A DNA stretch of 64,000 nt from Arsukibacterium sp. UBA5043 (GCA_002415085.1 DIBV01000013.1:186874-250873); one strand, 5' to 3'. Shown: positions 1 to 10,743, numbered from the stretch's first letter. A program made the numbers and translations. The notes: generated by a model from the letters alone, not told the origin.

Positions 1-195
1 GTATGCCCGCAATGTGCTACTCCCGGCTTCTGGCCGGATAAGGCTCTGCCGGGTTTGCCATGCGAAGCCTGCGGCGTTGCCACCAGTCTGACCAGCGCGC
101 GCCAGGCAGTTTGTCAGCGCTGCGGATATACTGCAACAGAGCCGGTCGCTGCCCGTCACGCCAGTCAACAATATTGTCAGGAATGTAACCCTTGA
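1..195 (+). CDS. DUF6671-type cysteine-rich protein, C-terminal fragment
   Basis: This open frame enters from the left edge and ends at TGA 193-195, so only the last 64 residues are visible. It carries spaced cysteine pairs (CPQC, then CEAC, CQRC and finally CQECNP) around a TPGFWPDKALPGLPC segment. That is the layout of the zinc-ribbon-like tail of DUF6671 proteins, whose function is unknown. The stop overlaps the TTG start of the following tsaC-type gene, which suggests translational coupling. The family call is from memory of the motif pattern; the truncation is only a window edge. Confidence 0.6.
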   Translation, partial: VCPQCATPGFWPDKALPGLPCEACGVATSLTSARQAVCQRCGYTATEPVAARHASQQYCQECNP

Positions 196-1163
196 ATACG
201 TTATTACTTAACGCAGAGTCCGCTGCTGACATTACGCTATGTGCTGATTTACTGCAAAATGGCCGGTTGGTCGCCGTGCCGACAGAGACAGTCTATGGTC
301 TGGCCGCAGATGCATCCAACCCTGATGCTGTCAGGGCTATCTTTGCCGCCAAAGGGCGACCGGCCAATCATCCGTTGATTGTGCATGTGCCGGATATAGC
401 GGCTATCGGCCAGTGGGCAAAAAATGTCAGTAACAGCGCATTTGCGCTGGCAGAAGCCTTCTGGCCCGGCCCGCTTACTTTATTGCTGCATAAGGCCGAT
501 CATGTCAGTTCAGTGGTCACCGGCGGCTTAGACACCATTGGCTTACGAATGCCGTCACATCCGGCGTTGCTTGGCTTGCTGCAGCAGTACCAGCTAAGTG
601 TGGCTGCGCCCTCTGCCAATCCCTATAAAAAGCTGAGCCCAACCTCAGCTCGTCAGGTACTGGCGGGCATGGAAGGTAAAATACCCGCGGTGCTGGATGG
701 CGGCGATTGTCAGTATGGGTTGGAGTCAACCATTGTTGACCTGACCGGGGATAAGCCGGTTATCGTCCGGGCTGGCCCCATCACTGGTGCCCAGATTGCG
801 GCGGTGCTGGGCGAAAGTGTGGCGCAGCCCCGGCAACACAATATTGCAGTACCAGGTAATGTCGACGCCCATTATCAGCCGGATAACATATTGTACTGTT
901 ACCCCACTGCCGAGCTCAGGTTAAAACTGGCCGGGCTGCAACAACCGGTCGCATTACTGCATTACAGTGATATTGCGGTTAATCGGCTGGTCACCTCCTT
1001 TGCTATGCCGGCAGAGCCGGTAAGTTTTGGACGGCAGCTGTATCAGACGTTATTTAGCGCTGATCAGTCAGCAGCAGAAGTTATCTGGTGTGAATTACCA
1101 CCAGAACATGATAACTGGCATGCAGTACATGACCGGTTAAAACGGGCAAGTTGTAACTTGTGA
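192..1163 (+). CDS. L-threonylcarbamoyladenylate synthase, Sua5/TsaC family
   Basis: Makes threonylcarbamoyl-AMP from threonine, bicarbonate and ATP, the first step of the universal t6A37 modification of ANN-decoding tRNAs, in the cytoplasm. Residues 15-200 form the YrdC domain, with PTETVYGLAADA near the start and a KGRPANHPL motif. At 323 residues it is the long Sua5 form with an extra C-terminal domain, not the roughly 190-residue TsaC of E. coli. The TTG start at 192 overlaps the upstream TGA, and an AGGA at 179-182 is suitably placed; no in-frame ATG fits the family N-terminus better. The domain call is firm; the choice between the names Sua5 and TsaC is only nomenclature. Confidence 0.9.
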   Translation: MNTLLLNAESAADITLCADLLQNGRLVAVPTETVYGLAADASNPDAVRAIFAAKGRPANHPLIVHVPDIAAIGQWAKNVSNSAFALAEAFWPGPLTLLLHKADHVSSVVTGGLDTIGLRMPSHPALLGLLQQYQLSVAAPSANPYKKLSPTSARQVLAGMEGKIPAVLDGGDCQYGLESTIVDLTGDKPVIVRAGPITGAQIAAVLGESVAQPRQHNIAVPGNVDAHYQPDNILYCYPTAELRLKLAGLQQPVALLHYSDIAVNRLVTSFAMPAEPVSFGRQLYQTLFSADQSAAEVIWCELPPEHDNWHAVHDRLKRASCNL

Positions 1164-1177
1164 TAGCGAGGCAGCAT

Positions 1178-1206
1178 AAAAAAAGCGCAGGCAAAGCCCC
1201 TGCGCT
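1178..1206 (-). terminator. Rho-independent terminator of the DUF2884 gene
   Basis: An 8-bp perfect stem (agcgcagg at 1184-1191 with cctgcgct at 1199-1206) has a 7-base loop and is preceded on the plus strand by seven A residues, which read as a T tract on the minus strand. It lies 27 bases beyond the stop of the minus-strand gene at 1233. It also faces the end of the plus-strand tsaC-type gene, so it may slow convergent transcription. Confidence 0.85.
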
Positions 1207-1232
1207 AAAGGTTGTGGTTGGGAGTTACCAGG

Positions 1233-2039
1233 TTAGCGGCTAATGCTTACTGTGCTGTCGCCGTTTTTAAATAAATCGTATTGTTGCATCGCGGGTATTT
1301 GCTGCTGGATCCGCGTTTCCAGGGTGTCCAGTTTGGTAACCTGGGCGCAGATGGCTTCGCCACGCTGTTCTAAGGCAGCGGCTTTGATGTCCATCTTCGC
1401 TTCCAGATTTTCACCAAATTTTTCCATTTTCTGGCCAAAGGCTTCCATCCGCTGCTTAAAGCTGCCCTCTCCGCTGGTCATCGCTTTACCTACCAGCATC
1501 ATAATACTGCCCATAGACTGGCTGACGGCTTCTTCAATCGCCTGCTCAAACTCGGGACCGAATGCCTGATCAATGTTTTCTAGCCGGCTGCCATACAGGT
1601 AGGTATTATCCCCGTCCTGCACCACAACCTGGTTGGCAGCGTCACTGATTTTAGCTAACGCCTGTTGCATCGCCGGATATTCGTCCAGTGTTTTACCACT
1701 CAGCTCGCTAACCACGGTGGTCAGGGCTTCGCTGGCCATAATAAGCGCATCTTCCACCAGTGCTACCGTTGCAACGGTCTGGCTGCGAATACCTGCCTGA
1801 TAGTCGCGCAGCAGCAAACGGGTATCATTATTGACGGTTACCGCTTTGCCATTCAGGGTTAACTGACCATCATTGCTGATCTGCCACAGCGTGGCGCCAT
1901 CATCCTGCAACTGCACGCTGCTGCGGTTAATCACTAAATCTTTGTCAAATTCAATATTACAGTGGTTATTCTGATGTGCCATGGCATTCAGGCTGAGGCT
2001 GCTAAGTACAACGGCACTGGCTAAAAGTGAGCTTTTCAT
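1233..2039 (-). CDS. DUF2884 (YggN-like) periplasmic protein
   Basis: A 268-residue secreted protein of unknown function. The N-terminus is a clear Sec signal (MKSSLLASAVVLSSLSL... ending AMA-HQ), followed by a short beta-rich part beginning CNIEFDKDLVI and a long helical C-terminal half with many Glu, Lys and Gln residues. This matches the DUF2884/YggN family of gammaproteobacteria. I place the start at 2039 rather than the longer frame at 2072 because an AAGGA lies 8 bases upstream and the signal peptide begins there. It is transcribed alone and ends at a strong terminator. Confidence 0.8.
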   Translation of the reverse strand: MKSSLLASAVVLSSLSLNAMAHQNNHCNIEFDKDLVINRSSVQLQDDGATLWQISNDGQLTLNGKAVTVNNDTRLLLRDYQAGIRSQTVATVALVEDALIMASEALTTVVSELSGKTLDEYPAMQQALAKISDAANQVVVQDGDNTYLYGSRLENIDQAFGPEFEQAIEEAVSQSMGSIMMLVGKAMTSGEGSFKQRMEAFGQKMEKFGENLEAKMDIKAAALEQRGEAICAQVTKLDTLETRIQQQIPAMQQYDLFKNGDSTVSISR

Positions 2040-2360
2040 AATCGTGATCCTTGTTGTGGTTCTTAATGACAACCTGATAAGGCAAGGCTAATGCCAGTTT
2101 TTAAGTTATTGTTTATCATGAATTAAATTTTAATTGCACGCTCCAAAGATTTTGCGGGTTAGCGTTTTTGGCTATTTTTTAGCGAAATTCTCAGCCACCA
2201 GCGCTTGGCAGAGCAACACAGACAGCGCTATAACCTGGCCGTTTCTGGTCGGTAAATGTGCTTTTAATTACTATTTGGAATAACGCAGAGAGATCCATTC
2301 TTTTACCGGCATACGTTTGGACGGCTAAAATGAAGTTATAAAGTTTATACAGGTGTTTTT
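2040..2360. other. Divergent intergenic region upstream of cysJ
   Basis: This 321-base AT-rich stretch separates the minus-strand DUF2884 gene from cysJ and must hold both promoters. A TAAAAT box at 2326-2331 could be the cysJ -10, but its -35 (TTACCG at 2303-2308) is poor. A weak -35 would suit an activator-dependent CysB-type promoter, which is how cysJIH is controlled in enterics. No CysB site can be assigned by eye, and no small gene or repeat is visible. Confidence 0.35.
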
Positions 2361-4172
2361 ATGCTTTTATCTTCATTAGTGGCGCAGGCCAGTCCGTTGT
2401 CAGAGCAGCAGGTGCAGCAATTACAGGGGCTGGTCAGTCAGCTGAGCCCGATTCAGCAAGCCTGGGTCAGTGGTTATCTGGCGGCCAGTGCCCAACTTGC
2501 GGGCGGTCAGGCTGTAGCGCCTGCCACAGCAACCGCAAGCAGTGCAACGCTGACCATAGTGTATGGCTCGCAAACCGGGAATGCCCGCCATGTGGCAGCA
2601 GCACTGGCCAGTCTGGCCAAGGCGAAGAACATTGCCGCCAAGGTGGTGGATTTAGCCGATTATAAAAGCACTCAGCTGAAAAATGAGCAGTATCTGATTA
2701 TTGTTACCTCGACGTATGGTGAGGGTGAGCCACCGGAGAATGCGGTCAGTTTTTATAACTTTTTATTCAGCAAAAAAGCACCGCAAGTACCGCAGCTGAA
2801 GTTTGCCGTGCTGGGGCTGGGTGATACCAGCTACGAGTTTTTCTGTAAAACGGCTGCCGATTTTGATGAGCGGCTGGCCGAATTGGGTGGCCAGCGCTTG
2901 CAAGCGAGGGCTGATCTGGATGTAGATTACGACGCCGCTGCCACCAGCTGGAATAATGCGTTAATCAGTGTGGTAGAGCCGGAGTTTGCCAGTGCACCGT
3001 CAGCCCAGGTGATTAACTGGCCAGGTCAGGCGCCAGCAGCAGCGGCAAGCCAGTACAACAAGCAGCAGCCCTTTGCCGCTGAGTTATACACTAATCAGAA
3101 AATTACCGGCCGCGACTCAGCCAAAGATGTCCGCCATATTGAAATTTCACTGGAAGGCTCTGGCTTAACCTATTTGCCGGGCGATGCGCTGGGCGTGTAT
3201 TTTGAAAACGACCCGGTCATAGTGGCAGAATTGCTAAGCCTGACCGGCCTGGAAGGTGCGGCGCAGGTAAATCTGGCAAATCAGAGTGTAAGCCTGGCTG
3301 AGGCCCTGACCGGCCAGCTGGAGTTAACCCAGTCTTACCCGGCGTTTGTCGAGAAATATGCTGCTGCCACTGGCAATGCTGCGTTGCAGCAACTGGCCGC
3401 TGATAAAACCGCTTTACGCTCTTATCTGGCGTTACGCCAGATTATCGATATCGTCCGTGATTACCCGGTAACCACAACTGCCATCAATGCCCAGCAGTTA
3501 GTCGATGCCCTGCGCAAACAGCAGCCACGATTATACTCTATCGCCTCCTCCCAGGCGGAAGTCGAGGACGAAGTGCACTTAACCGTGGCTGTGGTGCGTT
3601 ACGATGCCTTTGGTCAGCCGCATTATGGCGGTGCTTCGGGTTATCTGGCCGAACGCCTGGCCGAGGGCGATAAGGTGCGGGTATTTGTTGAGCAGAATAA
3701 CAATTTCCGCTTACCGGCCGATGACGACACGCCTGTTATTATGGTTGGCCCCGGTACCGGTATTGCCCCGTTCCGCGCCTTTTTGCAGGAGCGTGATGCC
3801 CGCGGCGCGACTGGCAAAAACTGGCTGTTTTTTGGCAATCCACATTTTACCCAGGACTTCTTATATCAGACTGAGCTGCAGGGTTATTTAAAGCAAGGGT
3901 TGCTGAGTAAGCTGGATGTGGCATTCAGCCGCGACAGTGCAGAAAAAGTTTATGTGCAGCATAAGTTATTAAAACACGCCGCTGAAGTATTCCAGTGGCT
4001 GGAACAGGGTGCCCATGTCTATATTTGTGGTGATGCTAACCGGATGGCGAAAGACGTCCATCAGGCGCTGCTCGAGATAGTGCAGCAACAGGGTGGCAAA
4101 AACGCCGAACAGGCCCAGCAATATTTAGATGAATTACGGGTAGCCAAGCGTTACCAGAAGGATGTGTACTAA
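2361..4172 (+). CDS. cysJ: Assimilatory sulfite reductase (NADPH), flavoprotein subunit CysJ
   Basis: Passes electrons from NADPH through FAD and FMN to the CysI hemoprotein for six-electron reduction of sulfite to sulfide in the cytoplasm. The 603 residues match the usual length. A flavodoxin domain starts at residue 63 ([12 protein letters not shown]) and includes [12 protein letters not shown]. The ferredoxin-reductase half follows, with the FAD motif RLYSIASS, an NADPH-binding [12 protein letters not shown] and the C-terminal KRYQKDVY. An AGGTG lies 6 bases before the ATG. The stop overlaps the cysI start by one base, so the two are translationally coupled. Confidence 0.97.
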   Translation: MLLSSLVAQASPLSEQQVQQLQGLVSQLSPIQQAWVSGYLAASAQLAGGQAVAPATATASSATLTIVYGSQTGNARHVAAALASLAKAKNIAAKVVDLADYKSTQLKNEQYLIIVTSTYGEGEPPENAVSFYNFLFSKKAPQVPQLKFAVLGLGDTSYEFFCKTAADFDERLAELGGQRLQARADLDVDYDAAATSWNNALISVVEPEFASAPSAQVINWPGQAPAAAASQYNKQQPFAAELYTNQKITGRDSAKDVRHIEISLEGSGLTYLPGDALGVYFENDPVIVAELLSLTGLEGAAQVNLANQSVSLAEALTGQLELTQSYPAFVEKYAAATGNAALQQLAADKTALRSYLALRQIIDIVRDYPVTTTAINAQQLVDALRKQQPRLYSIASSQAEVEDEVHLTVAVVRYDAFGQPHYGGASGYLAERLAEGDKVRVFVEQNNNFRLPADDDTPVIMVGPGTGIAPFRAFLQERDARGATGKNWLFFGNPHFTQDFLYQTELQGYLKQGLLSKLDVAFSRDSAEKVYVQHKLLKHAAEVFQWLEQGAHVYICGDANRMAKDVHQALLEIVQQQGGKNAEQAQQYLDELRVAKRYQKDVY

Positions 4173-5890
4173 TGAGCCAATATCCGATTAAACCCGAGCT
4201 GCAGGTCAGCGGCAAATTATCTGACAACGAGCGGTTAAAGGCCGAAAGTAAACAGCTGCGCGGCACCATCGAGCAGGATTTAAGCGATGAAATCACCGGT
4301 GGCTTTACCGGCGATAACTTTATGCTGGTGCGTTTTCATGGCATGTATCAGCAGGATGACCGCGATATCCGGGCGGAACGGGCAGCGCAGAAGCTGGAAC
4401 CGCTGCACAATGTGATGCTGCGGGCGCGGATGCCAGGTGGCATTATTACGCCAAAGCAGTGGCTGGCAATCGATCAGTTCGCCGCTGATAAGACCCTGTA
4501 TGGCAGTATCCGCTTAACCACCCGTCAGACCTTTCAGTTTCATGGGGTGTTAAAACCGCATATTAAACCAATGCATCAGTTTTTAAACAGCATCGGTATC
4601 GACTCGATTGCTACTGCCGGCGATGTTAACCGCAATGTGCTGTGTACCTCTAACCCGGTGGAATCAGAGCTGCATCAGCAGGCCTATCAGTGGGCGGTGA
4701 AGATAAGCGAGCACTTACTGCCGAAAACCCGCGCCTATGCGGAAATCTGGCTGGATGAAGAAAAAGTCGAAACTACCGAAACCGAGCCGGTGCTGGGCGA
4801 GAACTACTTGCCACGTAAGTTTAAAACCACGGTGGTGATCCCACCACATAACGACATTGATGTGCATGCCAATGATCTGAACTTTGTTGCTATTGCCGAG
4901 AACGGCAAGCTGACTGGTTTTAATGTGCTGGTCGGCGGCGGGCTGGCGATGACCTTCGGCGATAACTCTACCTACCCGCGTAAAGCTGAAGTACTGGGCT
5001 TTATCAGTCTGGAGCATACGTTAAAGGTTGCTGAGCATGTGGTTACGGTGCAGCGCGATTATGGCGACAGGGTTAACCGCAAAAATGCCAAAACCAAATA
5101 CACCATCGACCGGATTGGCGTAGATACCTTTAAAGCCGAAGTGGAACAGCGGGTAGGCGTACCTTTTGCGCCAGCCAAACCGTTTGAATTTACCACGCGC
5201 GGCGATCGCTTTGGCTGGGTAGCGGGCATTGATGGTAAACACCATTTAACCTTATTTATTGAAAATGGCCGGGTGCTGGATTTTCCGGGTAAACCGCTGA
5301 AAACCGGTCTGGCAGCCATCGCCAGTGTGCATCAGGGGGATTTCCGGATGACCGCCAATCAGAACCTGATTGTTGCCGGAGTGCCGCCAGAGCAAAAAGC
5401 GTTAATTGAGCAACTGGCCCGCGACCATGGCTTAATTGATGATGACCATAGTGAGCAGCGCAAAAATTCAATGGCCTGTGTTTCTTTTCCCACCTGTCCG
5501 CTGGCAATGGCAGAAGCCGAGCGTTACTTACCTGAACTGGTAACGAAAGTAGAAGCCTTGCTGTGTAAACATCAGGTTGATGACGACCATATTGTGCTGC
5601 GGGTAACCGGCTGCCCGAATGGCTGTGGCCGTGCCATGCTGGCCGAAGTAGGCTTAGTGGGCCGGGCACCGGGCAAATACAACGTCTATCTGGGTGGCAA
5701 TAAAATCGGCACCCGCATTCCAAAGCTGTATTTAGATAATGTCGGTGAAACGCAAATTCTCAGCGAGCTGGATAAGTTAATCGGCCGCTGGGCGAAAGAG
5801 CGAAACAATGGCGAATGCTTTGGTGATTTTGTGATTCGCAGCGGCGTGGTGGCAGAAGTGAAAGTGTCGAAGACCGACTTTCATGCCTGA
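4172..5890 (+). CDS. cysI: Assimilatory sulfite reductase, hemoprotein subunit CysI
   Basis: Catalytic subunit that reduces sulfite to sulfide at a siroheme coupled to a 4Fe-4S cluster. It has 572 residues. The four cluster cysteines are visible at 436, 442, 481 and 485 ([10 protein letters not shown] and TGCPNGCGR), almost the same positions as in E. coli. Its ATG overlaps the cysJ stop (TAATG). The siroheme it needs would come from cysG at 10.9 kb. Long antisense frames across this gene are compositional shadows. Confidence 0.97.
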   Translation: MSQYPIKPELQVSGKLSDNERLKAESKQLRGTIEQDLSDEITGGFTGDNFMLVRFHGMYQQDDRDIRAERAAQKLEPLHNVMLRARMPGGIITPKQWLAIDQFAADKTLYGSIRLTTRQTFQFHGVLKPHIKPMHQFLNSIGIDSIATAGDVNRNVLCTSNPVESELHQQAYQWAVKISEHLLPKTRAYAEIWLDEEKVETTETEPVLGENYLPRKFKTTVVIPPHNDIDVHANDLNFVAIAENGKLTGFNVLVGGGLAMTFGDNSTYPRKAEVLGFISLEHTLKVAEHVVTVQRDYGDRVNRKNAKTKYTIDRIGVDTFKAEVEQRVGVPFAPAKPFEFTTRGDRFGWVAGIDGKHHLTLFIENGRVLDFPGKPLKTGLAAIASVHQGDFRMTANQNLIVAGVPPEQKALIEQLARDHGLIDDDHSEQRKNSMACVSFPTCPLAMAEAERYLPELVTKVEALLCKHQVDDDHIVLRVTGCPNGCGRAMLAEVGLVGRAPGKYNVYLGGNKIGTRIPKLYLDNVGETQILSELDKLIGRWAKERNNGECFGDFVIRSGVVAEVKVSKTDFHA

Positions 5891-5962
5891 ACAAAACGGC
5901 AAACAGCTAACTGATTTAACTATTGCAGAATGAGATTGCAGAACAAAATTGCAGGAATATCA

Positions 5963-6730
5963 ATGGTAGCAAACCGCATGATTGACAGTATAACGACCGA
6001 TTACCGGCAGATACTGCAACAGGACAGCGCAACCCAGCAGGCCTGGCTGGCAGAGATTAATCATCTGCTAAGCCCGCTGAGCGCCAGTGAGCGGGTGCGC
6101 TGGGCGCTTAGCAACCTGCCGGAGCAGCCTATGCTCAGTTCCAGCTTTGGCATCCAGGCGGCGGTGATGTTGCATCTGGTGACCGTACAGCGGCCGGATA
6201 TCCCGGTGGTGCTGACCGATACCGGCTATTTATTTCCGGAAACCTATCAGTTTATTGATCAGTTAACCGGACAGCTGGGTCTGAATTTACAGGTATACCG
6301 CGCTGCCTTATCGGCCAACTGGCAGCTGGCGCGCTATGGTGAGCAGTGGCTGACCGCCGAAGGAACCAAACACTACAATCAGCTGAATAAAGTCGAGCCA
6401 ATGCAACGGGCACTGCGCGAACTGCAAGTGGGTAGCTGGTTTACCGGCTTGCGCCGCAGTCAGAGCAGTACCCGGGCGGATAAAGATATTGTCGAAATCA
6501 GTCGTGGCGTGGTTAAAATTCAGCCAATTATCGACTGGAGCAATAAAGACGTCTTCTACTACTTAAAACAGCATAACCTGCCGTACCACCCGTTATGGGA
6601 GCAAGGTTATTTGTCGGTGGGTGACACCCATTCCACTGTGAAGTTTGAGCCGGGCATGAGCGAAGAAGACACCCGCTTTAACGGCTTTGGCCGCGAGTGT
6701 GGCCTGCATATGGATGGCGACGGCATCTGA
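5963..6730 (+). CDS. cysH: Phosphoadenosine phosphosulfate reductase CysH
   Basis: Uses thioredoxin or glutaredoxin to reduce PAPS to sulfite and PAP, the step before CysJI. It has 255 residues. The PP-loop motif [10 protein letters not shown] is near residue 50 and the catalytic cysteine is at 246 in [11 protein letters not shown]. The conserved C-terminal Cys pair of APS reductases is absent, so PAPS is the likely substrate. I prefer the ATG at 5963 over an in-frame ATG at 5930 because AGGA lies 6 bases upstream. It follows cysI by about 70 bases in the cysJIH order of enterics. The PAP product would be removed by CysQ, encoded at 12.4 kb. Confidence 0.96.
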   Translation: MVANRMIDSITTDYRQILQQDSATQQAWLAEINHLLSPLSASERVRWALSNLPEQPMLSSSFGIQAAVMLHLVTVQRPDIPVVLTDTGYLFPETYQFIDQLTGQLGLNLQVYRAALSANWQLARYGEQWLTAEGTKHYNQLNKVEPMQRALRELQVGSWFTGLRRSQSSTRADKDIVEISRGVVKIQPIIDWSNKDVFYYLKQHNLPYHPLWEQGYLSVGDTHSTVKFEPGMSEEDTRFNGFGRECGLHMDGDGI

Positions 6731-6841
6731 TTGTTGCGGGTTGCAAAACTGGTTTAACGGGGCATAATAACGCCAGCTGACATTACTGCTGCACCGGCAG
6801 TGTCTCTCGTTAATCACGTCAAACAGGGAATGGGTTGATAC

Positions 6842-8092
6842 ATGTGGGAATTTGACTTTAGTGCGTTCCAGAGCTGGCTGGAGCAGCACCCTGAAACCAG
6901 ACTATGGCTCAGTCTCGGCTTGCTGCTACTGGTTGCCTGGCTAAGCAATTTCATTGTTAAAAAAGTGCTGATCCGTGGTATTTTCCGCGCGTTGCGGGCC
7001 AGTGTTTATGGCCAGCATCAGGTTATTCAGCATTCTGCTTTTATCGCCAGGCTGGCCAATATTGTACCGGCGCTGATCATTTCCAAAGGTATTACCTTAA
7101 TCGACGGCGTGTCTGAAACTGTCAGCACCATTGTAGTCAATGTCTGCAATGCCTTTGTGGTACTGACCATTGCCCTGGCGATAGCCAATATCCTGACCCT
7201 GATTAATGCCATTTATGAACAGGGCCCTGATGCTAAGACCAAGCCAATTAAGGGCTATGTGCAGGTATTAAAAATAGTGGTGTTTACTATCGCCCTTATT
7301 TTAATGATTGCCGCGCTGGTAGACCGCTCGCCGCTTATTCTGTTATCCGGCCTTGGTGCGATGGCCGCCGTATTAATGCTGATTTTTCAGGATACCATTT
7401 TATCGTTGGTGGCCAGCGTGCAGATATCCTCCAATGATGTGATCCGGGTCGGTGACTGGGTGGAAATGCCGCAGCTGAATGCCGACGGCGACGTGATTGA
7501 TATTGCACTGCATACGGTAAAAGTACAGAACTGGGATAAAACCATCACCACTATCCCCACCCGGCGTTTTATGACCGATGCCTTTAAAAACTGGCGGGGT
7601 ATGCAGCAATCGGGCGGGCGGCGGATTAAGCGCAGCCTGATGCTGGATCAGCAAAGCGTCCATTTTCTGGATGCAGACGAGCGTAAGCATTTAACCCGCT
7701 TCAGTTTGCTGCAGGATTATCTCTCTGAAAAACAAAAGGAAATTGATAGCTGGAACAGTGAGCTGGCTGAACGAGGCCAGGAGCCGGTTAATACCCGGCG
7801 TATTACCAACATAGGGACTTTTCGCGCTTACGTGCAGCGCTATCTGGCCAGCCACCCCGGGGTGCATCAGCACATGACGCTAATGGCCCGTCAGCTGGCG
7901 CCCGGCGCCGACGGCCTGCCGCTGGAAATCTACTGCTTTACCAATACCACGGCCTGGCTGGCATATGAAGGTATTCAGTCTGATATCTTCGATCACTTAC
8001 TGGCCATTTTGCCGGAATTTGGCCTGCGGGTTTATCAACACCCAAGCGGCATGGATATCCGGGCTATTCAGCTGAGCCGTCAGGACGACTGA
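6842..8092 (+). CDS. ybdG: Miniconductance mechanosensitive channel, YbdG/MscM type (MscS family)
   Basis: Inner-membrane channel that releases solutes on osmotic downshock. At 416 residues it matches E. coli YbdG in length and in many blocks, for example LSGLGAMAAVLMLIFQD in the pore helix, GDWVEMP, VQNWDKTITTIPT, RRIKRS, and NIGTFRAYVQRYL in the long C-terminal domain. About five N-terminal membrane helices precede the MscS beta domain. It is transcribed in the same direction as cysH after 111 bases, so it may be read through from cysJIH, but nothing ties it to sulfur metabolism. It is followed by a 12-bp hairpin. Confidence 0.92.
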   Translation: MWEFDFSAFQSWLEQHPETRLWLSLGLLLLVAWLSNFIVKKVLIRGIFRALRASVYGQHQVIQHSAFIARLANIVPALIISKGITLIDGVSETVSTIVVNVCNAFVVLTIALAIANILTLINAIYEQGPDAKTKPIKGYVQVLKIVVFTIALILMIAALVDRSPLILLSGLGAMAAVLMLIFQDTILSLVASVQISSNDVIRVGDWVEMPQLNADGDVIDIALHTVKVQNWDKTITTIPTRRFMTDAFKNWRGMQQSGGRRIKRSLMLDQQSVHFLDADERKHLTRFSLLQDYLSEKQKEIDSWNSELAERGQEPVNTRRITNIGTFRAYVQRYLASHPGVHQHMTLMARQLAPGADGLPLEIYCFTNTTAWLAYEGIQSDIFDHLLAILPEFGLRVYQHPSGMDIRAIQLSRQDD

Positions 8093-8118
8093 TAGCTGGC
8101 TTAAATGAATGGTTAATA

Positions 8119-8151
8119 GGACAAGGCGCTTGAGAATTCAGCGCCTTGTCC
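8119..8151. terminator. Strong hairpin after ybdG, possible terminator
   Basis: A perfect 12-bp stem (ggacaaggcgct at 8119-8130 with agcgccttgtcc at 8140-8151) with a 9-base loop sits 27 bases after ybdG. There is no T tract on either side, so it may be a Rho-linked 3' end or RNA-stabilising structure rather than a classical terminator. It separates ybdG from the ahpC promoter region. Confidence 0.5.
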
Positions 8152-8348
8152 TCATCTACAGGGCTGTGCTGTCAGGTAATCTAAGCGCTAACCACAAATA
8201 TTAGTAACGCTTTAAGCTTTTAATTTATAAAAACGATTAGAGTGATTAATTTAATTCGTTTTAAAAACTTATGATGACTGGCTAAGATAGCCGTTATTGA
8301 GAACGCGGAAATTTACCAACCTATTTATTAACCGAAGGGAGCAAGACA

Positions 8349-8915
8349 ATGTCTTCAATTATCAATACTAAGATTAAGCCATTCAAAGCCACTGCATTTC
8401 ATCAGGGCAAATTTGTACCGGTAACTGAGCAAGACGTACTGGGCAAGTGGGCTGTTGTATGTTTTTACCCGGCTGACTTTACGTTCGTTTGCCCGACTGA
8501 ATTAGGCGATTTAGCTGATTTCTACGCGAAGTTCCAGGAGATTGGTGTTGAAGTATACTCAGTATCAACTGACACTCACTTCACCCACAAAGCGTGGCAC
8601 GATGCGTCTGAAACCATCAAGAAAATCAATTACCCGATGATCGGCGACCCGACTGGTGCCATTACCCGTAACTTCGGCGTAATGATTGAAGAAGATGGCC
8701 TGGCACTGCGCGGTACTTTCGTAATCAATCCGGAAGGCGAAATCAAAGTAGCTGAAATTCACGACTTAGGTATCGGTCGCTCTGCTGGCGAATTGTTCCG
8801 TAAAGTACAGGCTGCTCAGTACGTTGCTAACCATGACGGCGAAGTATGTCCGGCTAAATGGACTCCGGGTGAAGCGACTTTAGCGCCTTCACTGGACCTG
8901 GTTGGTAAAATCTAA
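8349..8915 (+). CDS. ahpC: Alkyl hydroperoxide reductase subunit C (2-Cys peroxiredoxin)
   Basis: Reduces hydrogen peroxide, organic peroxides and peroxynitrite in the cytoplasm. It has 188 residues. The peroxidatic cysteine is residue 48 in [16 protein letters not shown] and the resolving cysteine is residue 167 in [16 protein letters not shown] and the C-terminal helix are as in typical AhpC1. A purine-rich GAAGGGAG lies just before the ATG. AhpF, its reductant, is encoded 211 bases downstream. In E. coli this gene is OxyR-regulated; the AT-rich upstream region could hold an OxyR site but I cannot assign one. Confidence 0.97.
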   Translation: MSSIINTKIKPFKATAFHQGKFVPVTEQDVLGKWAVVCFYPADFTFVCPTELGDLADFYAKFQEIGVEVYSVSTDTHFTHKAWHDASETIKKINYPMIGDPTGAITRNFGVMIEEDGLALRGTFVINPEGEIKVAEIHDLGIGRSAGELFRKVQAAQYVANHDGEVCPAKWTPGEATLAPSLDLVGKI

Positions 8916-9012
8916 GCAGTGCAACATCTGCAGTTATCTGCAGTGAGAACTGATTACAGCCCCTGTTAAGAAGCTGTACTCAGCTTCTCTCTGCCAGACT
9001 ACGGTTTGGAAC

Positions 9013-9035
9013 CCGGGCAGGCCATGCCTGCCCGG
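9013..9035 (+). promoter_or_regulatory. Intercistronic hairpin between ahpC and ahpF
   Basis: A perfect GC-rich 10-bp stem (ccgggcaggc at 9013-9022 with gcctgcccgg at 9026-9035) closes a 3-base loop. No T tract follows. Its place between ahpC and ahpF suits partial termination or 3'-end protection of an ahpC-only message, which would fit the large excess of AhpC over AhpF known in other bacteria. The effect on expression is inferred. Confidence 0.6.
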
Positions 9036-9126
9036 ACTATCCCGGATTAAATGCTGACAGCCTGTAAGTTCAGGCTGAGGCTTTGTTACGCTGATTTTTT
9101 ATCGTCTTAATTTTTCTGGAGTTTTT

Positions 9127-10671
9127 ATGTTAGATACTAACCTGAAGCAAACGCTTAAAACTTATTTGCAGAACCTGAAAACAGAAGTTGAGCTGGTGGT
9201 ATCTTTAGACGATAGCGCCAAAGCCACTGAAGTAGAACAACTGGCTAATGACATAGCCGGTTTATCAGATTTAGTATCGTTGCGTCGCGACGATGCTGCT
9301 ATGGAGCGTAAACCCGCGATGCTGGTGCGCTCGGTAGCTAAAGATACTCACATTACCTTTGCCGGTGTGCCTCTGGGCCATGAATTTACCTCGTTAGTGC
9401 TGGCATTACTGCATTCCGGTGGCCACCCGATAAAGGTGGAAGCCGATACCATCGAACAAATTCGCCAGTTACCCGGTAAGTTCGAATTTGAAACCTATAT
9501 CTCACTAAGCTGCCAGACCTGTCCGGAAGTGGTGCAGGCGCTGAATATTATGGCCGCCACTAACCCGAACATTACCAACGTGATGATTGACGGCGCCATG
9601 TTCCAGGACGAAGTCAGCGAGCGCAACGTGATGGCGGTGCCATCGGTATTTTTAAACGGCGAGTTATTTTCGCAGGGGGCGATTACCCTGGAGAAAATTA
9701 TCCAGAAAATCGACGTTAACGCTGAAAAACGCCAGGCTGAGGCGCTGAAAAGTAAAGCCGAGTTTGATGTATTAGTCGTCGGCGGTGGCCCGGCTGGTGC
9801 TTCTGCTGCCGTGTATGCCGCCCGGAAAGGTCTGAATACCGGTATTTTAGCTGAGCGTTTTGGTGGCCAGGTGGCTGACACCGTCGGCATTGAAAACTTT
9901 ATTTCGGTTAAATACACCGAAGGCCCGAAGCTGGTAAATGCGTTAGAAGCCCATGTCCGTGAATACGACGTGGATATTATGAATAACCAGCGCGCAGTTA
10001 AGCTGAGTAAAACCGACAAGGTTGAGCTGGAGCTGGCGAACGGCGCGATGTTACGCAGTAAAACCTTAATTCTGGCGCCGGGTGCGCGCTGGAGAGAAAT
10101 GAACGTACCGGGCGAGCAGGAATATCGCGGTAAAGGTGTGGCGTACTGTCCGCACTGTGATGGTCCGCTGTTTAAAGGCAAAAAAGTGGCCGTTATCGGT
10201 GGTGGTAACTCCGGCATTGAAGCGGCAATCGACTTAGCCGGTATTGTCGAGCATGTTACGGTACTGGAATTTGCCGCCACGCTGCGGGCCGATGCGGTGC
10301 TGGTGAAAAAAGCCAATTCAATGGGCAATATTACCATTATTACTGAAGCGCAAAGCACCGAAGTAACCGGTGACGGTAACCGGGTAAACGGTATTAATTA
10401 TACCGACCGCAAAACCGGTGAGTCGCATCATGTTGAGTTGGCGGGTATTTTTGTCCAGATTGGTCTGGTGCCTAATACCGAATGGTTGCGCGGGGCGCTG
10501 GAATTATCGCCACGTGGTGAGATTATTGTCGACGAGCGCGGCCAGACCTCAGTACCAGGCGTATTTGCAGCCGGCGATGCCACTACCGTGCCTTATAAGC
10601 AAATTATTATTGCCATGGGCGCCGGTGCCAACGCCTCGCTGGGTGCGTTTGACTATCTGATCCGCCATTAA
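9127..10671 (+). CDS. ahpF: Alkyl hydroperoxide reductase subunit F
   Basis: NADH-dependent flavoprotein that re-reduces AhpC. It has 514 residues. The N-terminal tandem thioredoxin-fold domain carries the Cys129-Cys132 pair (CQTC), the same numbers as in enteric AhpF. A FAD-binding [12 protein letters not shown] follows near residue 215. The thioredoxin-reductase-like active site is Cys341-Cys344 ([11 protein letters not shown]), and the NADH-binding [10 protein letters not shown] follows it. A TCTGGAG ribosome-binding site precedes the ATG. A strong terminator lies 72 bases after the stop. Confidence 0.97.
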   Translation: MLDTNLKQTLKTYLQNLKTEVELVVSLDDSAKATEVEQLANDIAGLSDLVSLRRDDAAMERKPAMLVRSVAKDTHITFAGVPLGHEFTSLVLALLHSGGHPIKVEADTIEQIRQLPGKFEFETYISLSCQTCPEVVQALNIMAATNPNITNVMIDGAMFQDEVSERNVMAVPSVFLNGELFSQGAITLEKIIQKIDVNAEKRQAEALKSKAEFDVLVVGGGPAGASAAVYAARKGLNTGILAERFGGQVADTVGIENFISVKYTEGPKLVNALEAHVREYDVDIMNNQRAVKLSKTDKVELELANGAMLRSKTLILAPGARWREMNVPGEQEYRGKGVAYCPHCDGPLFKGKKVAVIGGGNSGIEAAIDLAGIVEHVTVLEFAATLRADAVLVKKANSMGNITIITEAQSTEVTGDGNRVNGINYTDRKTGESHHVELAGIFVQIGLVPNTEWLRGALELSPRGEIIVDERGQTSVPGVFAAGDATTVPYKQIIIAMGAGANASLGAFDYLIRH

Positions 10672-10743
10672 TATCTGAGCCGGCATCAATGGCCGGTAGC
10701 AGCAACGCTTTTGCAAAACGGGATACCTCTCTCATCCCTCTTT

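Noticed and set aside
5256-5723. Antisense 155-residue frame in cysI
   Set aside because: It overlaps the cluster-binding region of CysI; His/Arg/Leu-rich shadow composition, no start signal.
8152-8348. OxyR operator before ahpC
   Set aside because: AT-rich sequence gives only partial ATAG/CTAT matches; cannot be separated from chance by eye.
9495-10358. Antisense 287-residue frame across ahpF
   Set aside because: It lies wholly inside the certain ahpF gene and has a Ser/Thr/Pro-rich shadow composition with no domain.
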